This document shows positions 16,345 through 24,414 of a stretch of 47,681 nucleotides of DNA, in pieces. Origin of the DNA: Prochlorococcus sp. scB245a_519A13. GTDB taxonomy: Bacteria; Cyanobacteriota; Cyanobacteriia; PCC-6307; Cyanobiaceae. A model generated the notes under the pieces. That model was not told the DNA's origin and did no database searches. It was given only the letters and a program-made list of their open reading frames with translations. The translations under genes and the position numbers were made by a program. Where the stretch lies: assembly GCA_000634415.1 (NCBI GenBank), contig JFNH01000096.1:1-47681 (forward strand), read 5' to 3'. Each line of letters starts with the position of its first letter. Position 1 is the stretch's first letter.

Positions 16345-16375
16345 TTGAATTAAAGCTATAAACTAACGTTATAAT
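16345..16375 (+). promoter_or_regulatory. Probable promoter of glutathione reductase
   Basis: A perfect -10 TATAAT (16370-16375) lies 19 bp after TTGAAT (16345-16350) in the 52-bp gap between the divergent GST-like and gor genes. Transcription would start near 16382, leaving a leader of only about 12 nt before the TTG start at 16394. Confidence 0.45.
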
Positions 16376-16393
16376 AATTGATTAAAAAAAGTC

Positions 16394-17758
16394 TTGGAAT
16401 TTGAATTTGATTTAATTGTTGTTGGCGCTGGATCTGGAGGACTCGCGGCGGCTAAACGTGCGGCTAGTTATGGAGCAAAAGTCGCAATCATAGAAGCAAA
16501 TCAAATAGGAGGAACTTGTGTGATAAGGGGATGTGTGCCTAAGAAATTAATGGTTTATGCAGCTAAAAGTAAAAAAAATATGGATTCTTCTGAAGGATAT
16601 GGATTAAAAAATGAAGGTATTAATTTTGAATCAAATATTTTGTTGAAGAATGTTAGAGAGGAGGTTTCTAGATTAAGCAATTTACATAGAAATTCTTTAA
16701 AAAGGTTGAATATAACTATTTTTAAAGGCTTAGGAAGATTTATTGCTCAAAATGAATTAGAAATTATTTGTTCAATCACAAAGAAAATTAAAAACAAAAT
16801 AAGTTCAAAAAAAATTCTTATTTCAGTTGGAGGTAAACCAAAGAAATTAAATATTCCTGGTGTAGATTTGGCATGGACTAGTGATGATATTTTTGAATTA
16901 GAAAAGTTTCCTAAATCAATATTAATAGTAGGAGGTGGATATATTGCTTGTGAATTTGCTTCTATTTTCAGAAATTTAGGAACTGAAGTCACTCAATTAA
17001 TCAGAGGTCAACATTTACTTAATGGTTTTGATGAGGATCTTTCTTCATGTCTTGAGGAATCACCTACTTTTACTGAAATCAATATAATCCCCAATACTCA
17101 AATAAATTCTATCAAAAAAGTAAATGGATATCTGGAATCTTCCCTAGACTCAGGAGATAAACTCCTAACTAATAATATTCTTATTGCTACAGGAAGAGAA
17201 CCAAATCTTTTGCCTTTAAATTTAGATTTTTTAAATCTAAAGATGGATGGCCAATATTTAGATGTCGATGAACTTAATCAAACAAGCAACGCAAATATTT
17301 TTGCAGTTGGCGATATAATAAATAAGCCAAACTTAACTCCCGTAGCAATAGAACAAGGGAGAGTTTTTTCGGATAATTTTTTTAATGATCAAAAAAGAAA
17401 AGTAAATTATGAATATATCCCTAAGGCCGTTTTTACTATTCCAGAAATTTCAACAGTTGGCTTAAGTGAGAAAAGAGCTAAAGAGATTTACTCTGAAAAA
17501 AATATAAAAATTTTCAAATGCAAATTTACCCCTATGTCTAATACCTTTAAAAAGAATAAATCAAAATGTATGTTGAAGATTGTAGTTCATAAGCTAACTG
17601 ACAAAGTCCTAGGATGTCATATGTTTGGAGAAACATCGTCTGAGATTATTCAAATGGTATCAATTTCATTAAATGCAGGGATAACAAAAAAAGACTTTGA
17701 TATTACTATGGCTTTGCACCCGACTATTTCAGAAGAATTTGTGACAATGTATGGATAA
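16394..17758 (+). CDS. gor: Glutathione reductase (NADPH)
   Basis: Reduces glutathione disulfide with NADPH as an FAD-dependent homodimer. At 454 residues it is normal. FAD-binding motif DLIVVGAGSGGLAAAKRA is followed by the redox-active disulfide in GGTCVIRGCVPKK (the cyanobacterial/plant form rather than CVNVGC). The NADPH-binding motif is ILIVGGGYIACEFASIF, the second FAD motif NIFAVGDI, and the C-terminal catalytic HPTISEEFVTMY. The TTG start is taken because residues begin directly at the first beta strand. It is convergent with the antiporter gene, 2 bp apart. Confidence 0.96.
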   Translation: MEFEFDLIVVGAGSGGLAAAKRAASYGAKVAIIEANQIGGTCVIRGCVPKKLMVYAAKSKKNMDSSEGYGLKNEGINFESNILLKNVREEVSRLSNLHRNSLKRLNITIFKGLGRFIAQNELEIICSITKKIKNKISSKKILISVGGKPKKLNIPGVDLAWTSDDIFELEKFPKSILIVGGGYIACEFASIFRNLGTEVTQLIRGQHLLNGFDEDLSSCLEESPTFTEINIIPNTQINSIKKVNGYLESSLDSGDKLLTNNILIATGREPNLLPLNLDFLNLKMDGQYLDVDELNQTSNANIFAVGDIINKPNLTPVAIEQGRVFSDNFFNDQKRKVNYEYIPKAVFTIPEISTVGLSEKRAKEIYSEKNIKIFKCKFTPMSNTFKKNKSKCMLKIVVHKLTDKVLGCHMFGETSSEIIQMVSISLNAGITKKDFDITMALHPTISEEFVTMYG

Positions 17759-17760
17759 AA

Positions 17761-18840
17761 TTATGAATTAGAAAATTTTAATTTTTCTTGAACAATCAGA
17801 AATACTATAAGTAATGCAAAGTAAATAAATAAACCTATCCTTAATTCAGAAAGAAAGTTAAATTCATTCAGGAAAAGTATCTTATCGAGAATGTAGAAAA
17901 TATAAAGATTAAGCAAAATAAATCCTTCAATTCTTGTGATTTTCCCTTTGCTCCAGAAAATTGGTAAGCATGCAAAGGTAGTTAAAACCATAAAAGGTAA
18001 GTCAACTTTTATTAGACTCTGTTCAATTACTAAACCTTTAAATCCTGAAAAAATACTGCAGCTTCCAAGGATTAAAAGTTGATTGAGTAAATTACTACCT
18101 ATTACATTCCCAATCGCAAGATCTGTTTTGCCTTTAAATGCAGCAATTATTGAAGTTACTAATTCTGGTAAAGATGTCCCAGTTGCGACGATAGTTAAAC
18201 CAATTACAATTTCATTTACACCCAAAAGAGTAGCGAGCGTTTGAGAACCATTTACTAAAATATTTGAACCAAAGCTTAAAAGAAATATTCCCAATATTAA
18301 CTTTAATAAAATATTCATTTTCCCTTTATAGTTATCTTTTAATTCTTCTATCTCGGGTTCGGCATCTTTTGTCTCCTCTCCTTTTTCATTGATGGTATTG
18401 ATTTCCCATATTGTATTTAAGATTAAACAAAATATTAGAAATACACCTGCTTGCAATGTTAATAAGCCAGTTGATGACATAGCCCAGACTGCACAAGAAA
18501 TTGCCATTAAAAGAGGCACATCTCTTCTGACTATTCTGCTTTTTACTTTAAGAGGTGTTATCAATGAGCTTATACCCAAAACAACGAGAACATTAAAAAT
18601 ATTGCTTCCAATTACATTGCTTGCCGCAAGCGAATCACTGCCTTTTAAAATTGAACTCAAACTTACCAACAACTCAGGAGAGCTTGTTCCAAGAGAAACA
18701 ACTGTCAAACCAATTACTATTTGAGGTATTCCTAAAATTAAAGATAAAAATATGGCTCCTTGAATAAAGAACTCTCCTCCAGCAAAAAGTAGAACTACGC
18801 CTAAAAATATTTCTATTATTGGAAATAAAAAATCACTCAT
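17761..18840 (-). CDS. Calcium/sodium antiporter, CaCA family
   Basis: Membrane cation/Ca2+ exchanger of 359 residues with about ten hydrophobic segments. It has the two inverted alpha-repeats that define the family: VVSLGTSSPELLVSL with VIGSNIFNVLVVLG in the first half, and VATGTSLPELVTSI with VIGSNLLNQLLILG in the second. An acidic, charged loop (around residues 145-175) separates the halves. The resemblance is to bacterial YrbG-like exchangers. It is expected in the plasma membrane, exporting Ca2+ or other cations. It faces pyrC across a 118-bp divergent gap. Confidence 0.93.
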   Translation of the reverse strand: MSDFLFPIIEIFLGVVLLFAGGEFFIQGAIFLSLILGIPQIVIGLTVVSLGTSSPELLVSLSSILKGSDSLAASNVIGSNIFNVLVVLGISSLITPLKVKSRIVRRDVPLLMAISCAVWAMSSTGLLTLQAGVFLIFCLILNTIWEINTINEKGEETKDAEPEIEELKDNYKGKMNILLKLILGIFLLSFGSNILVNGSQTLATLLGVNEIVIGLTIVATGTSLPELVTSIIAAFKGKTDLAIGNVIGSNLLNQLLILGSCSIFSGFKGLVIEQSLIKVDLPFMVLTTFACLPIFWSKGKITRIEGFILLNLYIFYILDKILFLNEFNFLSELRIGLFIYFALLIVFLIVQEKLKFSNS

Positions 18841-18958
18841 ATTTAGGATTTAATTTAGATAATAAAAATTTTCATAATTGGTTAATAACTATCCTCGAAT
18901 ATCTATAATTTATTGTCAATTTTAATTTGCTGTTAAAATTGATTAAATAGAAAAAATT

Positions 18959-20008
18959 TTGAAGACTTTCAACATAATAAAACCTGATGATTGGCATTTA
19001 CATTTAAGAGAAGGTCTTGTATTAAAAAATATCATTCAGTTTACTTCGGAATATTATGGAAGAGCCATTGTTATGCCAAATACTAAAAGTCCCATAACAT
19101 CAATCAATAGCGCTATTTCTTATAGGAAATCTATTGTTGAAGCGCTACCAGAAAGTTCTAAGTTTGAACCATTAATGACAATTTATCTTACAGATGACAC
19201 TGATAAAGGGGAACTAATTAATGGTTTTAAAAATAATGTTTTTTTTGCAGCAAAATTATATCCTGCTAATGCCACAACAAATTCCAGTCATGGAGTCAGG
19301 AAAATAGAAAATCTATATAAGATCTTTGAATTAATGCAAGATTCTGGAATGCCTCTTTTAATACATGGGGAAGTGACTGATTCTGAAGTAGATGTATTCG
19401 ATAGAGAAGAAGTTTTTATAGATAAAGAACTTTCTCAAATAACTAAAAGATTTCCAAAATTAAAAATCGTTTTAGAACATATAACCACCTCGTACGCAGT
19501 AGATTTTGTGCAAGAAAATAATATTGGGGCTACTATTACTCCTCATCATTTACATATAAATAGAAATGCAATGTTTTTTGGAGGCTTAAATAGTGATTTT
19601 TACTGCTTACCAGTTGCTAAGAGGGAAAATAATAGACTCGCTTTAAGGAGAGCGGCAACAAGTGGGAAAAAATGTTTTTTCTTGGGGACTGACTCTGCTC
19701 CACACCTTAGGAAGTGGAAGGCTTTTTGTGGATGTGCAGGCATTTTTAATTCGCCAGTAGCAATAGAAAGCTACTTAACAGTTTTCGAAGAGGAGGATGC
19801 TCTGGATAATTTTGAAAAGTTTGCAAGTTTGAATGGCCCTAATTTTTATAATGTCCCACCAAATAAAGAAAAATTAAAATTAGTCTCTAGACCTAACAAA
19901 ATTAAAGAATATATTGATGTTGTTGAAGAAAAAAATATTGTCGGACAAATAAAACCATTTCATGCAGGTGAAACTTTACAATGGCAAGTAGAAGGAATAG
20001 TAAATTAA
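18959..20008 (+). CDS. pyrC: Dihydroorotase (class II)
   Basis: Third step of pyrimidine synthesis, cyclising carbamoyl aspartate. The 349-residue length and motifs fit the E. coli-type PyrC: metal-binding DDWHLHLREG at the N-terminus, FFAAKLYPANATTNSSHGV with the carbamylated lysine, MPLLIHGEV, VLEHITT, ITPHHLHINRN and FLGTDSAPH. The TTG start places DDWHLHLR about residue 10, as usual. No Shine-Dalgarno is seen. The tRNA-Leu gene follows 99 bp downstream. Confidence 0.96.
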   Translation: MKTFNIIKPDDWHLHLREGLVLKNIIQFTSEYYGRAIVMPNTKSPITSINSAISYRKSIVEALPESSKFEPLMTIYLTDDTDKGELINGFKNNVFFAAKLYPANATTNSSHGVRKIENLYKIFELMQDSGMPLLIHGEVTDSEVDVFDREEVFIDKELSQITKRFPKLKIVLEHITTSYAVDFVQENNIGATITPHHLHINRNAMFFGGLNSDFYCLPVAKRENNRLALRRAATSGKKCFFLGTDSAPHLRKWKAFCGCAGIFNSPVAIESYLTVFEEEDALDNFEKFASLNGPNFYNVPPNKEKLKLVSRPNKIKEYIDVVEEKNIVGQIKPFHAGETLQWQVEGIVN

Positions 20009-20057
20009 AAAATTAGATTTAATCTGACAATTAAAAGTGTAAATATTCCAATTTTTC

Positions 20058-20087
20058 TTGGTTAAATGGGTTACTTTCAGCTACGAT
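20058..20087 (+). promoter_or_regulatory. Probable promoter of tRNA-Leu(UAA)
   Basis: TTGGTT (20058-20063) and TACGAT (20082-20087) are separated by 18 bp. TACGAT fits the cyanobacterial -10 consensus TANNNT. Transcription would start about 13 nt before the mature 5' end at 20108. Confidence 0.45.
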
Positions 20088-20107
20088 TAGAAAGCGCAAA
20101 TTCCCTT

Positions 20108-20193
20108 GGGAGTGTGGCGGAATTGGTAGACGCGCCGGACTTAAAATCCGTCGAGCGATTTAGCTCGTGGGGGTTCAAGTCCCCCCACTCCCA
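20108..20193 (+). tRNA. trnL-UAA: tRNA-Leu, anticodon UAA, no intron
   Basis: An 86-nt class II tRNA. Acceptor GGGAGTG pairs with CACTCCC (discriminator A). The D-arm contains GGCGGAATTGGTAGAC; the anticodon loop is CTTAAAA with TAA at 20142-20144; the long variable arm CGAGC-GATTTA-GCTCG follows; the T-arm is GGGGGTTCAAGTCCCCC. CCA is not encoded. The gene is uninterrupted, although many cyanobacteria and chloroplasts carry a group I intron in exactly this tRNA. It reads UUA, a common leucine codon in this AT-rich DNA. Confidence 0.96.
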
Positions 20194-20271
20194 TTATTTA
20201 ATTATTTATTTTTAGTTCTGACGATAACTTCCAATAGTTGTTATGTTTTAACTAAGCAATCATAAATTAAA

Positions 20272-20505
20272 ATGGAAAGTTTTTTAAATAATTCATTCGC
20301 TACTTTAGTTGCTTATATTGGAATTATTTCTATCTATTTATTGGTTATCCCATTGTTACTATTTTACTGGATGAATAATAGATGGAATATTATGGGCAAA
20401 TTTGAAAGATTAGGAATTTATGGCCTTGTATTTCTTTTCTTTCCAGGTTTAATTTTATTTTCTCCATTTTTAAATCTCAGACTAAAAGGAAGTGGTAAAG
20501 GGTAA
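20272..20505 (+). CDS. ndhL: NAD(P)H-quinone oxidoreductase subunit L (NdhL)
   Basis: Small membrane subunit of the cyanobacterial NDH-1 complex, used in respiration, cyclic electron flow and CO2 uptake. It is 77 residues with two hydrophobic segments (about 10-32 and 46-65). The signature is [20 protein letters not shown] followed by [29 protein letters not shown], as in other cyanobacterial NdhL proteins. It is followed 4 bp later by a DUF3007-like gene and then trpA, an order I recall from other cyanobacteria. Confidence 0.93.
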   Translation: MESFLNNSFATLVAYIGIISIYLLVIPLLLFYWMNNRWNIMGKFERLGIYGLVFLFFPGLILFSPFLNLRLKGSGKG

Positions 20506-20509
20506 ATAA

Positions 20510-20830
20510 TTGACTAAAGGAAAAGTTATACAGATAGGTTTATTTATTTCATTAATAGGACTAATTAGTTATAAATTTGCACCGCAATTTGGTATTGATA
20601 ATTTTACAGCCACTACTCTATCAAGTTGTATCTTGATTTTGATTGTTATTACTTGGGTAACAACTTATGTTTATAGAGTTGTAAATGGAAAAATGACTTT
20701 TATGGAACAAAGGAAGCGTTATAGAAAAGAGTATGAAAAAGTTGTTAATGATAAACTAGAAACCAAATTCAACTCATTGTCAAAGGAAGAGCAGCAAAAA
20801 CTTATGGAAGATTTAGAGAAAAATCAATAA
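20510..20830 (+). CDS. DUF3007-like membrane protein conserved in cyanobacteria and plastids
   Basis: A 106-residue protein with two transmembrane segments (about 5-25 and 38-60) and a charged, helical C-terminal half (MEQRKRYRKEYEKVVNDKLE). It resembles DUF3007 proteins of cyanobacteria and plant plastids, whose function is not settled as far as I know. It begins with TTG 4 bp after ndhL, so it is very likely co-translated with it and might serve the NDH-1 complex or thylakoid membrane (inference). A short AT hairpin (20831-20847) lies between it and trpA. Confidence 0.83.
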   Translation: MTKGKVIQIGLFISLIGLISYKFAPQFGIDNFTATTLSSCILILIVITWVTTYVYRVVNGKMTFMEQRKRYRKEYEKVVNDKLETKFNSLSKEEQQKLMEDLEKNQ

Positions 20831-20857
20831 ATTTTTCATAGAAAAATATATAAAATT

Positions 20858-21700
20858 ATGAAAGATAACAAAATGCAAATTACTAAAAACAAATCTTTAT
20901 CTAAGGTAGATGAGATGTTTTGTGAGTTAAAAAATAAAAAAAAATTTGCTTTAATGCCTTTTATAATGGCTGGGGATCCCAATATTGAAATAACTTCTGA
21001 GATCTTATTAAAGTTACAAGAAAATGGAGCTGACCTTATTGAATTAGGTATCCCTTATAGTGACCCACTTGCAGATGGACCTGTTATTCAAGTTGCGGCC
21101 TCTCGCGCCTTAAAGTCAGGTACTAGCTTAAGAAAAGTAATTAAACTTTTAGAGTCTTTAAAAGGTAAATTAAATATCCCCATCATCCTTTTTTCTTACT
21201 TGAATCCATTACTATGTTTTGGCTTTGAAAGGTTTTGTGAGATGGCCTCTGATGCTGGAGTTTCTGGACTAATAGTTCCTGACCTCCCTTTGGAGGAAGC
21301 TTATAAATTTTCTAAAATAGTTAGTAACCATTCTATGGACTTAATTTTATTGGTAGCGCCAACTACTCCTTTTGAAAGAATGAAACAAATATCAAATCAT
21401 ACAAAAGGCTTTACTTATTTAGTAAGTGTTACAGGTGTCACTGGTGAGAGAAACAAAATGGAAAATAGAGTAGAAAATCTTATTGCCAAATTAAAAGATG
21501 TAAATAGCAATCCAATTGCTGTTGGTTTTGGAATATCAACTCCAGAACATGTTAATAAAGTTCGTGAGTGGGGAGCAGATGGAGTAATTATTGGGAGTGC
21601 ATTTGTAAAACGAATCTCGAGCTCAAGTGAAAAAGATGTTGTCGATCATGTTGGTAAGTTTTGTAAAGAAATGCGTTTAGCTGCTGATCAAAAAAAATAA
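20858..21700 (+). CDS. trpA: Tryptophan synthase alpha subunit
   Basis: Splits indole-3-glycerol phosphate to indole and glyceraldehyde-3-phosphate; indole is channelled to the beta subunit TrpB. The 280-residue TIM barrel shows FALMPFIMAGDPNIE, the catalytic glutamate in LIELGIPYSDPLADGPVIQ, catalytic aspartate region GLIVPDLPLEE, and the phosphate-binding GFGISTPEHV and GVIIGSAFVK. The first 15 residues are extra relative to the family; a second ATG at 20873 could be the start. trpB is not in the window, so it is unlinked. Confidence 0.97.
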   Translation: MKDNKMQITKNKSLSKVDEMFCELKNKKKFALMPFIMAGDPNIEITSEILLKLQENGADLIELGIPYSDPLADGPVIQVAASRALKSGTSLRKVIKLLESLKGKLNIPIILFSYLNPLLCFGFERFCEMASDAGVSGLIVPDLPLEEAYKFSKIVSNHSMDLILLVAPTTPFERMKQISNHTKGFTYLVSVTGVTGERNKMENRVENLIAKLKDVNSNPIAVGFGISTPEHVNKVREWGADGVIIGSAFVKRISSSSEKDVVDHVGKFCKEMRLAADQKK

Positions 21701-21782
21701 ATACAAAGATAATTTTTTAATTAAAAGAATTATTTATAGAAAATTAATTAAAAATGTTATGACCAATTGTTTGTGGTTGTCT

Positions 21783-22139
21783 TTAAGATTCTTCTGTAGG
21801 TAATAATCTGATTTGTTTTCTTCCGAGCTTAATTTCGAATTCATCACCTGCTTTTAAATCAAGAAGTGCTGTATATGCTTTCCCAATCAGAAGATTTCCA
21901 TTGCCTTGAACTGTCGCAATATAACTAAGTTTTCTTCCGCCTTTTCCAATACCTGCAACTCCAGAATCACCAAGATTAACGCCTTTTGCTTCTAAAAGTG
22001 CTTCATAAAATGCGGTAAAGTTTAAGCGTTCACCTCCGTTTTTTTTAGTGGAAACATATCCACAGGCGCGAACTAGGTCAGATTTGCTAACATCACCAAG
22101 TTCTTTAACTTTTGCAAGGAGATCGCTACCAGTTAGCAT
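21783..22139 (-). CDS. AbrB-like transcriptional regulator (cyAbrB)
   Basis: Cyanobacteria-specific DNA-binding regulator, 118 residues. The N-terminal part (LTGSDLLAKVKELGDVSKSDLVRACGY) precedes the C-terminal AbrB-like swapped-hairpin domain (about 66-112: YIATVQGNGNLLIGKAY, GDEFEIKLGRKQIRLLP). cyAbrB proteins in Synechocystis regulate carbon and nitrogen genes, including CO2-uptake genes (established for the family); the targets here are unknown. It is convergent with trpA and divergent from the YCII-like gene. Confidence 0.93.
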   Translation of the reverse strand: MLTGSDLLAKVKELGDVSKSDLVRACGYVSTKKNGGERLNFTAFYEALLEAKGVNLGDSGVAGIGKGGRKLSYIATVQGNGNLLIGKAYTALLDLKAGDEFEIKLGRKQIRLLPTEES

Positions 22140-22236
22140 AATTAATTAAAAGAAAGTTGTATTAAATAACATAGCAATCTGTGTGTAATATATGCAATTA
22201 TTAAGTATCTATTCATTCTATTATTTATATTTAAAA

Positions 22237-22506
22237 ATGGAAAAGTTTGTAGTTTTTGGACGGTACTGTGAAGATGCAATTATTAAAAGGGAACCATTTC
22301 GAGAACAACATCTTAAGAGACTTAAAAACTTAAAAGATAGCGATACTTTAGTTACTTTAGGTCCAACAAAATGTACCAAATATTTGTTTGGAATTTTTAA
22401 TGCTAATGATGTAAACGAGTTGAAAGATCTTATTGAGGAGGATATATATTGGGAAAAAGGTATATGGATTAATTATGATATTTACCCCTGGATTCAAGCA
22501 TTTTAA
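22237..22506 (+). CDS. YCII-related (YciI-like) domain protein
   Basis: An 89-residue single-domain protein of the YCII superfamily (ferredoxin-like fold). It contains the typical REQHLKRLKNLKDSDTLV segment with the conserved histidine and LFGIFNANDVNELKDLIEEDIYW, the IxxxxxxEAxxLxxxDPF-like part. Start ATG 22237 is chosen: the frame opens from 22192, but the extra 15 residues are AT-driven and not conserved. The function is unknown; some relatives are enzymes with a His/Asp pair. It is transcribed away from cyAbrB. Confidence 0.82.
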   Translation: MEKFVVFGRYCEDAIIKREPFREQHLKRLKNLKDSDTLVTLGPTKCTKYLFGIFNANDVNELKDLIEEDIYWEKGIWINYDIYPWIQAF

Positions 22507-22700
22507 ATATGATTTATGAGAAAATTTAGTAATTATTAACTATCTATTAAAAGAATTAATTTAACTTAAAAATACATATTATTTTTAAGTTAATAATTCA
22601 ATTATTTATCTTATTTAGGAGATAAAACGATATTTATTTAAACGTTAGTTTTAAGAGGTTATGTTATTTTTAATTAAAAATATAATATCTTAAATAATAT
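22507..22700. other. AT-rich convergent spacer without a gene
   Basis: No coding signal is seen in these 194 bp between the YCII-like gene and the HTH gene, which converge. It contains a 13-bp inverted repeat (22561-22593) and a 16-bp palindrome ATTTTTAATTAAAAAT (22666-22681). Confidence 0.7.
22561..22593. terminator. Inverted repeat, possible bidirectional terminator
   Basis: TTAACTTAAAAAT (22561-22573) and ATTTTTAAGTTAA (22581-22593) form a perfect 13-bp stem with a 7-nt loop between converging genes. The stem has only two GC pairs and no long T run after it, so terminator strength is doubtful. Confidence 0.45.
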
Positions 22701-23021
22701 TTATTTACCAGTATCTTGATTTATCTGGTTTACTAATGAGTCGATATCTAATTGATTATATGGTGGTGTTTGTTTTGTTTCTAGATAATCGTTCTTGATA
22801 TTGTTTAACCATTTTTGCTCAATCTTTATAAGATTTTTTGCAATATTGAACATACCGCCTTTTTTATATAATTCTTTAATTTTGAGAATAATCTCGGAGG
22901 TTCTACTCGATTTGATATTTAATTCATTCGCTAAGTCTTTTTGGGTAAATCCATGCGTTTTTAACCAATCTTTAATGAAGGAGACGAGTTCTTTTTCTTC
23001 CTGTAAAGATAATTTACTCAT
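22701..23021 (-). CDS. Small helix-turn-helix protein
   Basis: A 106-residue soluble protein whose N-terminal half has a helix-turn-helix: FIKDWLKTHGFTQKDLANEL followed by NIKSSRTSEIILKIKELYKKGG, like Cro/C1 (XRE) domains. The C-terminal half (lysine- and asparagine-rich) has no recognisable domain. Its ATG directly follows the TGA of the YkvA-like gene (TGAATG), so the two are translationally coupled. The sigma-factor gene lies upstream in the same orientation. The family and its DNA targets are unknown to me. Confidence 0.8.
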   Translation of the reverse strand: MSKLSLQEEKELVSFIKDWLKTHGFTQKDLANELNIKSSRTSEIILKIKELYKKGGMFNIAKNLIKIEQKWLNNIKNDYLETKQTPPYNQLDIDSLVNQINQDTGK

Positions 23022-23390
23022 TCAATAAAAAGGAAATAACTTATTAAGCTTATTCTCTGCTCTTGCTCTTATTGAAGGAGTCATGTATTTGCTCCATATA
23101 CTGAGTACTGCTGTGAGGGCTACAAAATCATCACTAAAACCAACTAAAGGCATAAAGTCAGGGAAAAGATCAAATGGCATAATCAAATATGCTAGAGCAG
23201 CCATTAATGAAACCCTCACTTGTGCAGGAGTATAAGGATCTAATGCCATCTCCAAAACTTCTAAGGCAGGCTTGGCAATTGTTCTTCCCGCTTTAATAAG
23301 AATCTTGATAATGATATTTTCATCAAATGTTGAACTTTCTAAAACTTCAGCATCATAGATTTTTTCTTGAGTTTTGTAATTCTCTTTCAT
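23022..23390 (-). CDS. YkvA family (DUF1232) membrane protein
   Basis: A 122-residue protein with the DUF1232 core: ALAYLIMPFDLFPDFMPLVGFSDD, the hallmark YxxxPxDxxPD pattern, plus a following hydrophobic helix (FVALTAVLSIW). The N-terminal 30 residues are charged. The function of YkvA proteins is not established. It lies 38 bp downstream of the sigma-factor gene and its stop codon abuts the start of the HTH gene, suggesting an operon of three. Confidence 0.87.
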   Translation of the reverse strand: MKENYKTQEKIYDAEVLESSTFDENIIIKILIKAGRTIAKPALEVLEMALDPYTPAQVRVSLMAALAYLIMPFDLFPDFMPLVGFSDDFVALTAVLSIWSKYMTPSIRARAENKLNKLFPFY

Positions 23391-23428
23391 CCTTATTAAA
23401 TGAAATTTAAATATTTTTAATGGAATTT

Positions 23429-24352
23429 TTAGCTAATACTATCAACTAATCCATTCTGTATTCCTGCTTTTCTAAGTTTTCTTAAGGCACGTTGAACAAC
23501 TTGTCGGCAATATTCCCTGCTACAACTCATATGTCTTGCAACTTCAGCTAAAGTTCTCCATTCATTTGAGCCGTCTAAACCAAATCTTAAGCTTACTATC
23601 TTTCTTTCTTTCTCAGTTAAATTTGCTTTATCTAATAACTTCCAAGCGGAGGCTGTCCTTTCGGCTAATTCGGCTAATTCCATTGGGGGAGTTTGATCAC
23701 TTGGAAGAATATCAACTAACTCGGAAGGATCTGATTTTGATTTAACAGTGCCTTGAAGACTAACAGTGATGCTTCTCAATTCACAAGAAAGGAGTTCGTC
23801 AATTTCCTCTTTGGTTATTTTCATCTCTTCAGCTAGCTCACCACTAGTAGGTGGAATACCCTTAAGTTGCATAAGCTTTGATTTTGCTGATCTTAGTTTT
23901 GTAAGTTTTTCATTAATGTTAACTGGGATCCTTATCGTTCTACTTTGAGTTGACAATGCTCTATTTAAACCTTGCCTAATCCACCAATAAGCATAGGTGG
24001 AAAATCTATGTCCTCTAGACGGATCATATTTTTCTACGGCCCTTGTAAGACCTAATGTACCTTCCTGAATTAAGTCTAGTAATTCTAATCCTTTCCCTTG
24101 GTATCTCTTGGCGAGGTTGACAACTAGTCTTAGGTTGGCTGTTATCATCTCGTTTTTAGCTTTTTCACCAATTTTTATCTTTTTTATCTCAGCTTCGGAG
24201 TATTCACAAGCTGGGCCTTTCCCTCCTGCCTCTTGACATCTATTAACAAGTACTACCATTTCTTGGACTTTTCTGCCCATTGTGAGTTCTCTTTCGGGAG
24301 TCAAAAGTTGATGACGACCTATTTCACCAAGAAAATCGCTTAATGAACTCAC
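23429..24352 (-). CDS. RNA polymerase sigma factor, RpoD-like group 2
   Basis: A 307-residue sigma-70 family protein lacking the long region 1.1 of the primary sigma factor. Region 1.2 (SLSDFLGEIGRHQLLTPERE), region 2 (NLRLVVNLAKRYQGKGLELLDLIQEGTLGL and RFSTYAYWWIRQGLNRAL, with the -10-recognising helix), region 3 (IPVNINEKL onward) and region 4 (LTEKERKIVSLRFGLDG, TLAEVARHMSCSREYCRQVV) are all present. Between regions 1.2 and 2.1 is a short insert with two cysteines (NRCQEAGGKGPACEYSE), seen in some cyanobacterial group 2 sigmas. The start is GTG. Group 2 sigmas adjust transcription to stress, light or day-night state. An 11-bp AT tandem repeat lies 63-94 bp upstream. Confidence 0.95.
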   Translation of the reverse strand: MSSLSDFLGEIGRHQLLTPERELTMGRKVQEMVVLVNRCQEAGGKGPACEYSEAEIKKIKIGEKAKNEMITANLRLVVNLAKRYQGKGLELLDLIQEGTLGLTRAVEKYDPSRGHRFSTYAYWWIRQGLNRALSTQSRTIRIPVNINEKLTKLRSAKSKLMQLKGIPPTSGELAEEMKITKEEIDELLSCELRSITVSLQGTVKSKSDPSELVDILPSDQTPPMELAELAERTASAWKLLDKANLTEKERKIVSLRFGLDGSNEWRTLAEVARHMSCSREYCRQVVQRALRKLRKAGIQNGLVDSIS

Positions 24353-24414
24353 GATTTACCTCATTGTTGATATATTTAACTTATAGTTAATTCAGTAATA
24401 AGCCATACATGTAA

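Noticed and set aside
22192-22236. Upstream extension of the YCII-like gene
   Set aside because: The 15 extra residues are Tyr/Leu-rich low-complexity AT-derived sequence; the domain begins at the ATG at 22237.
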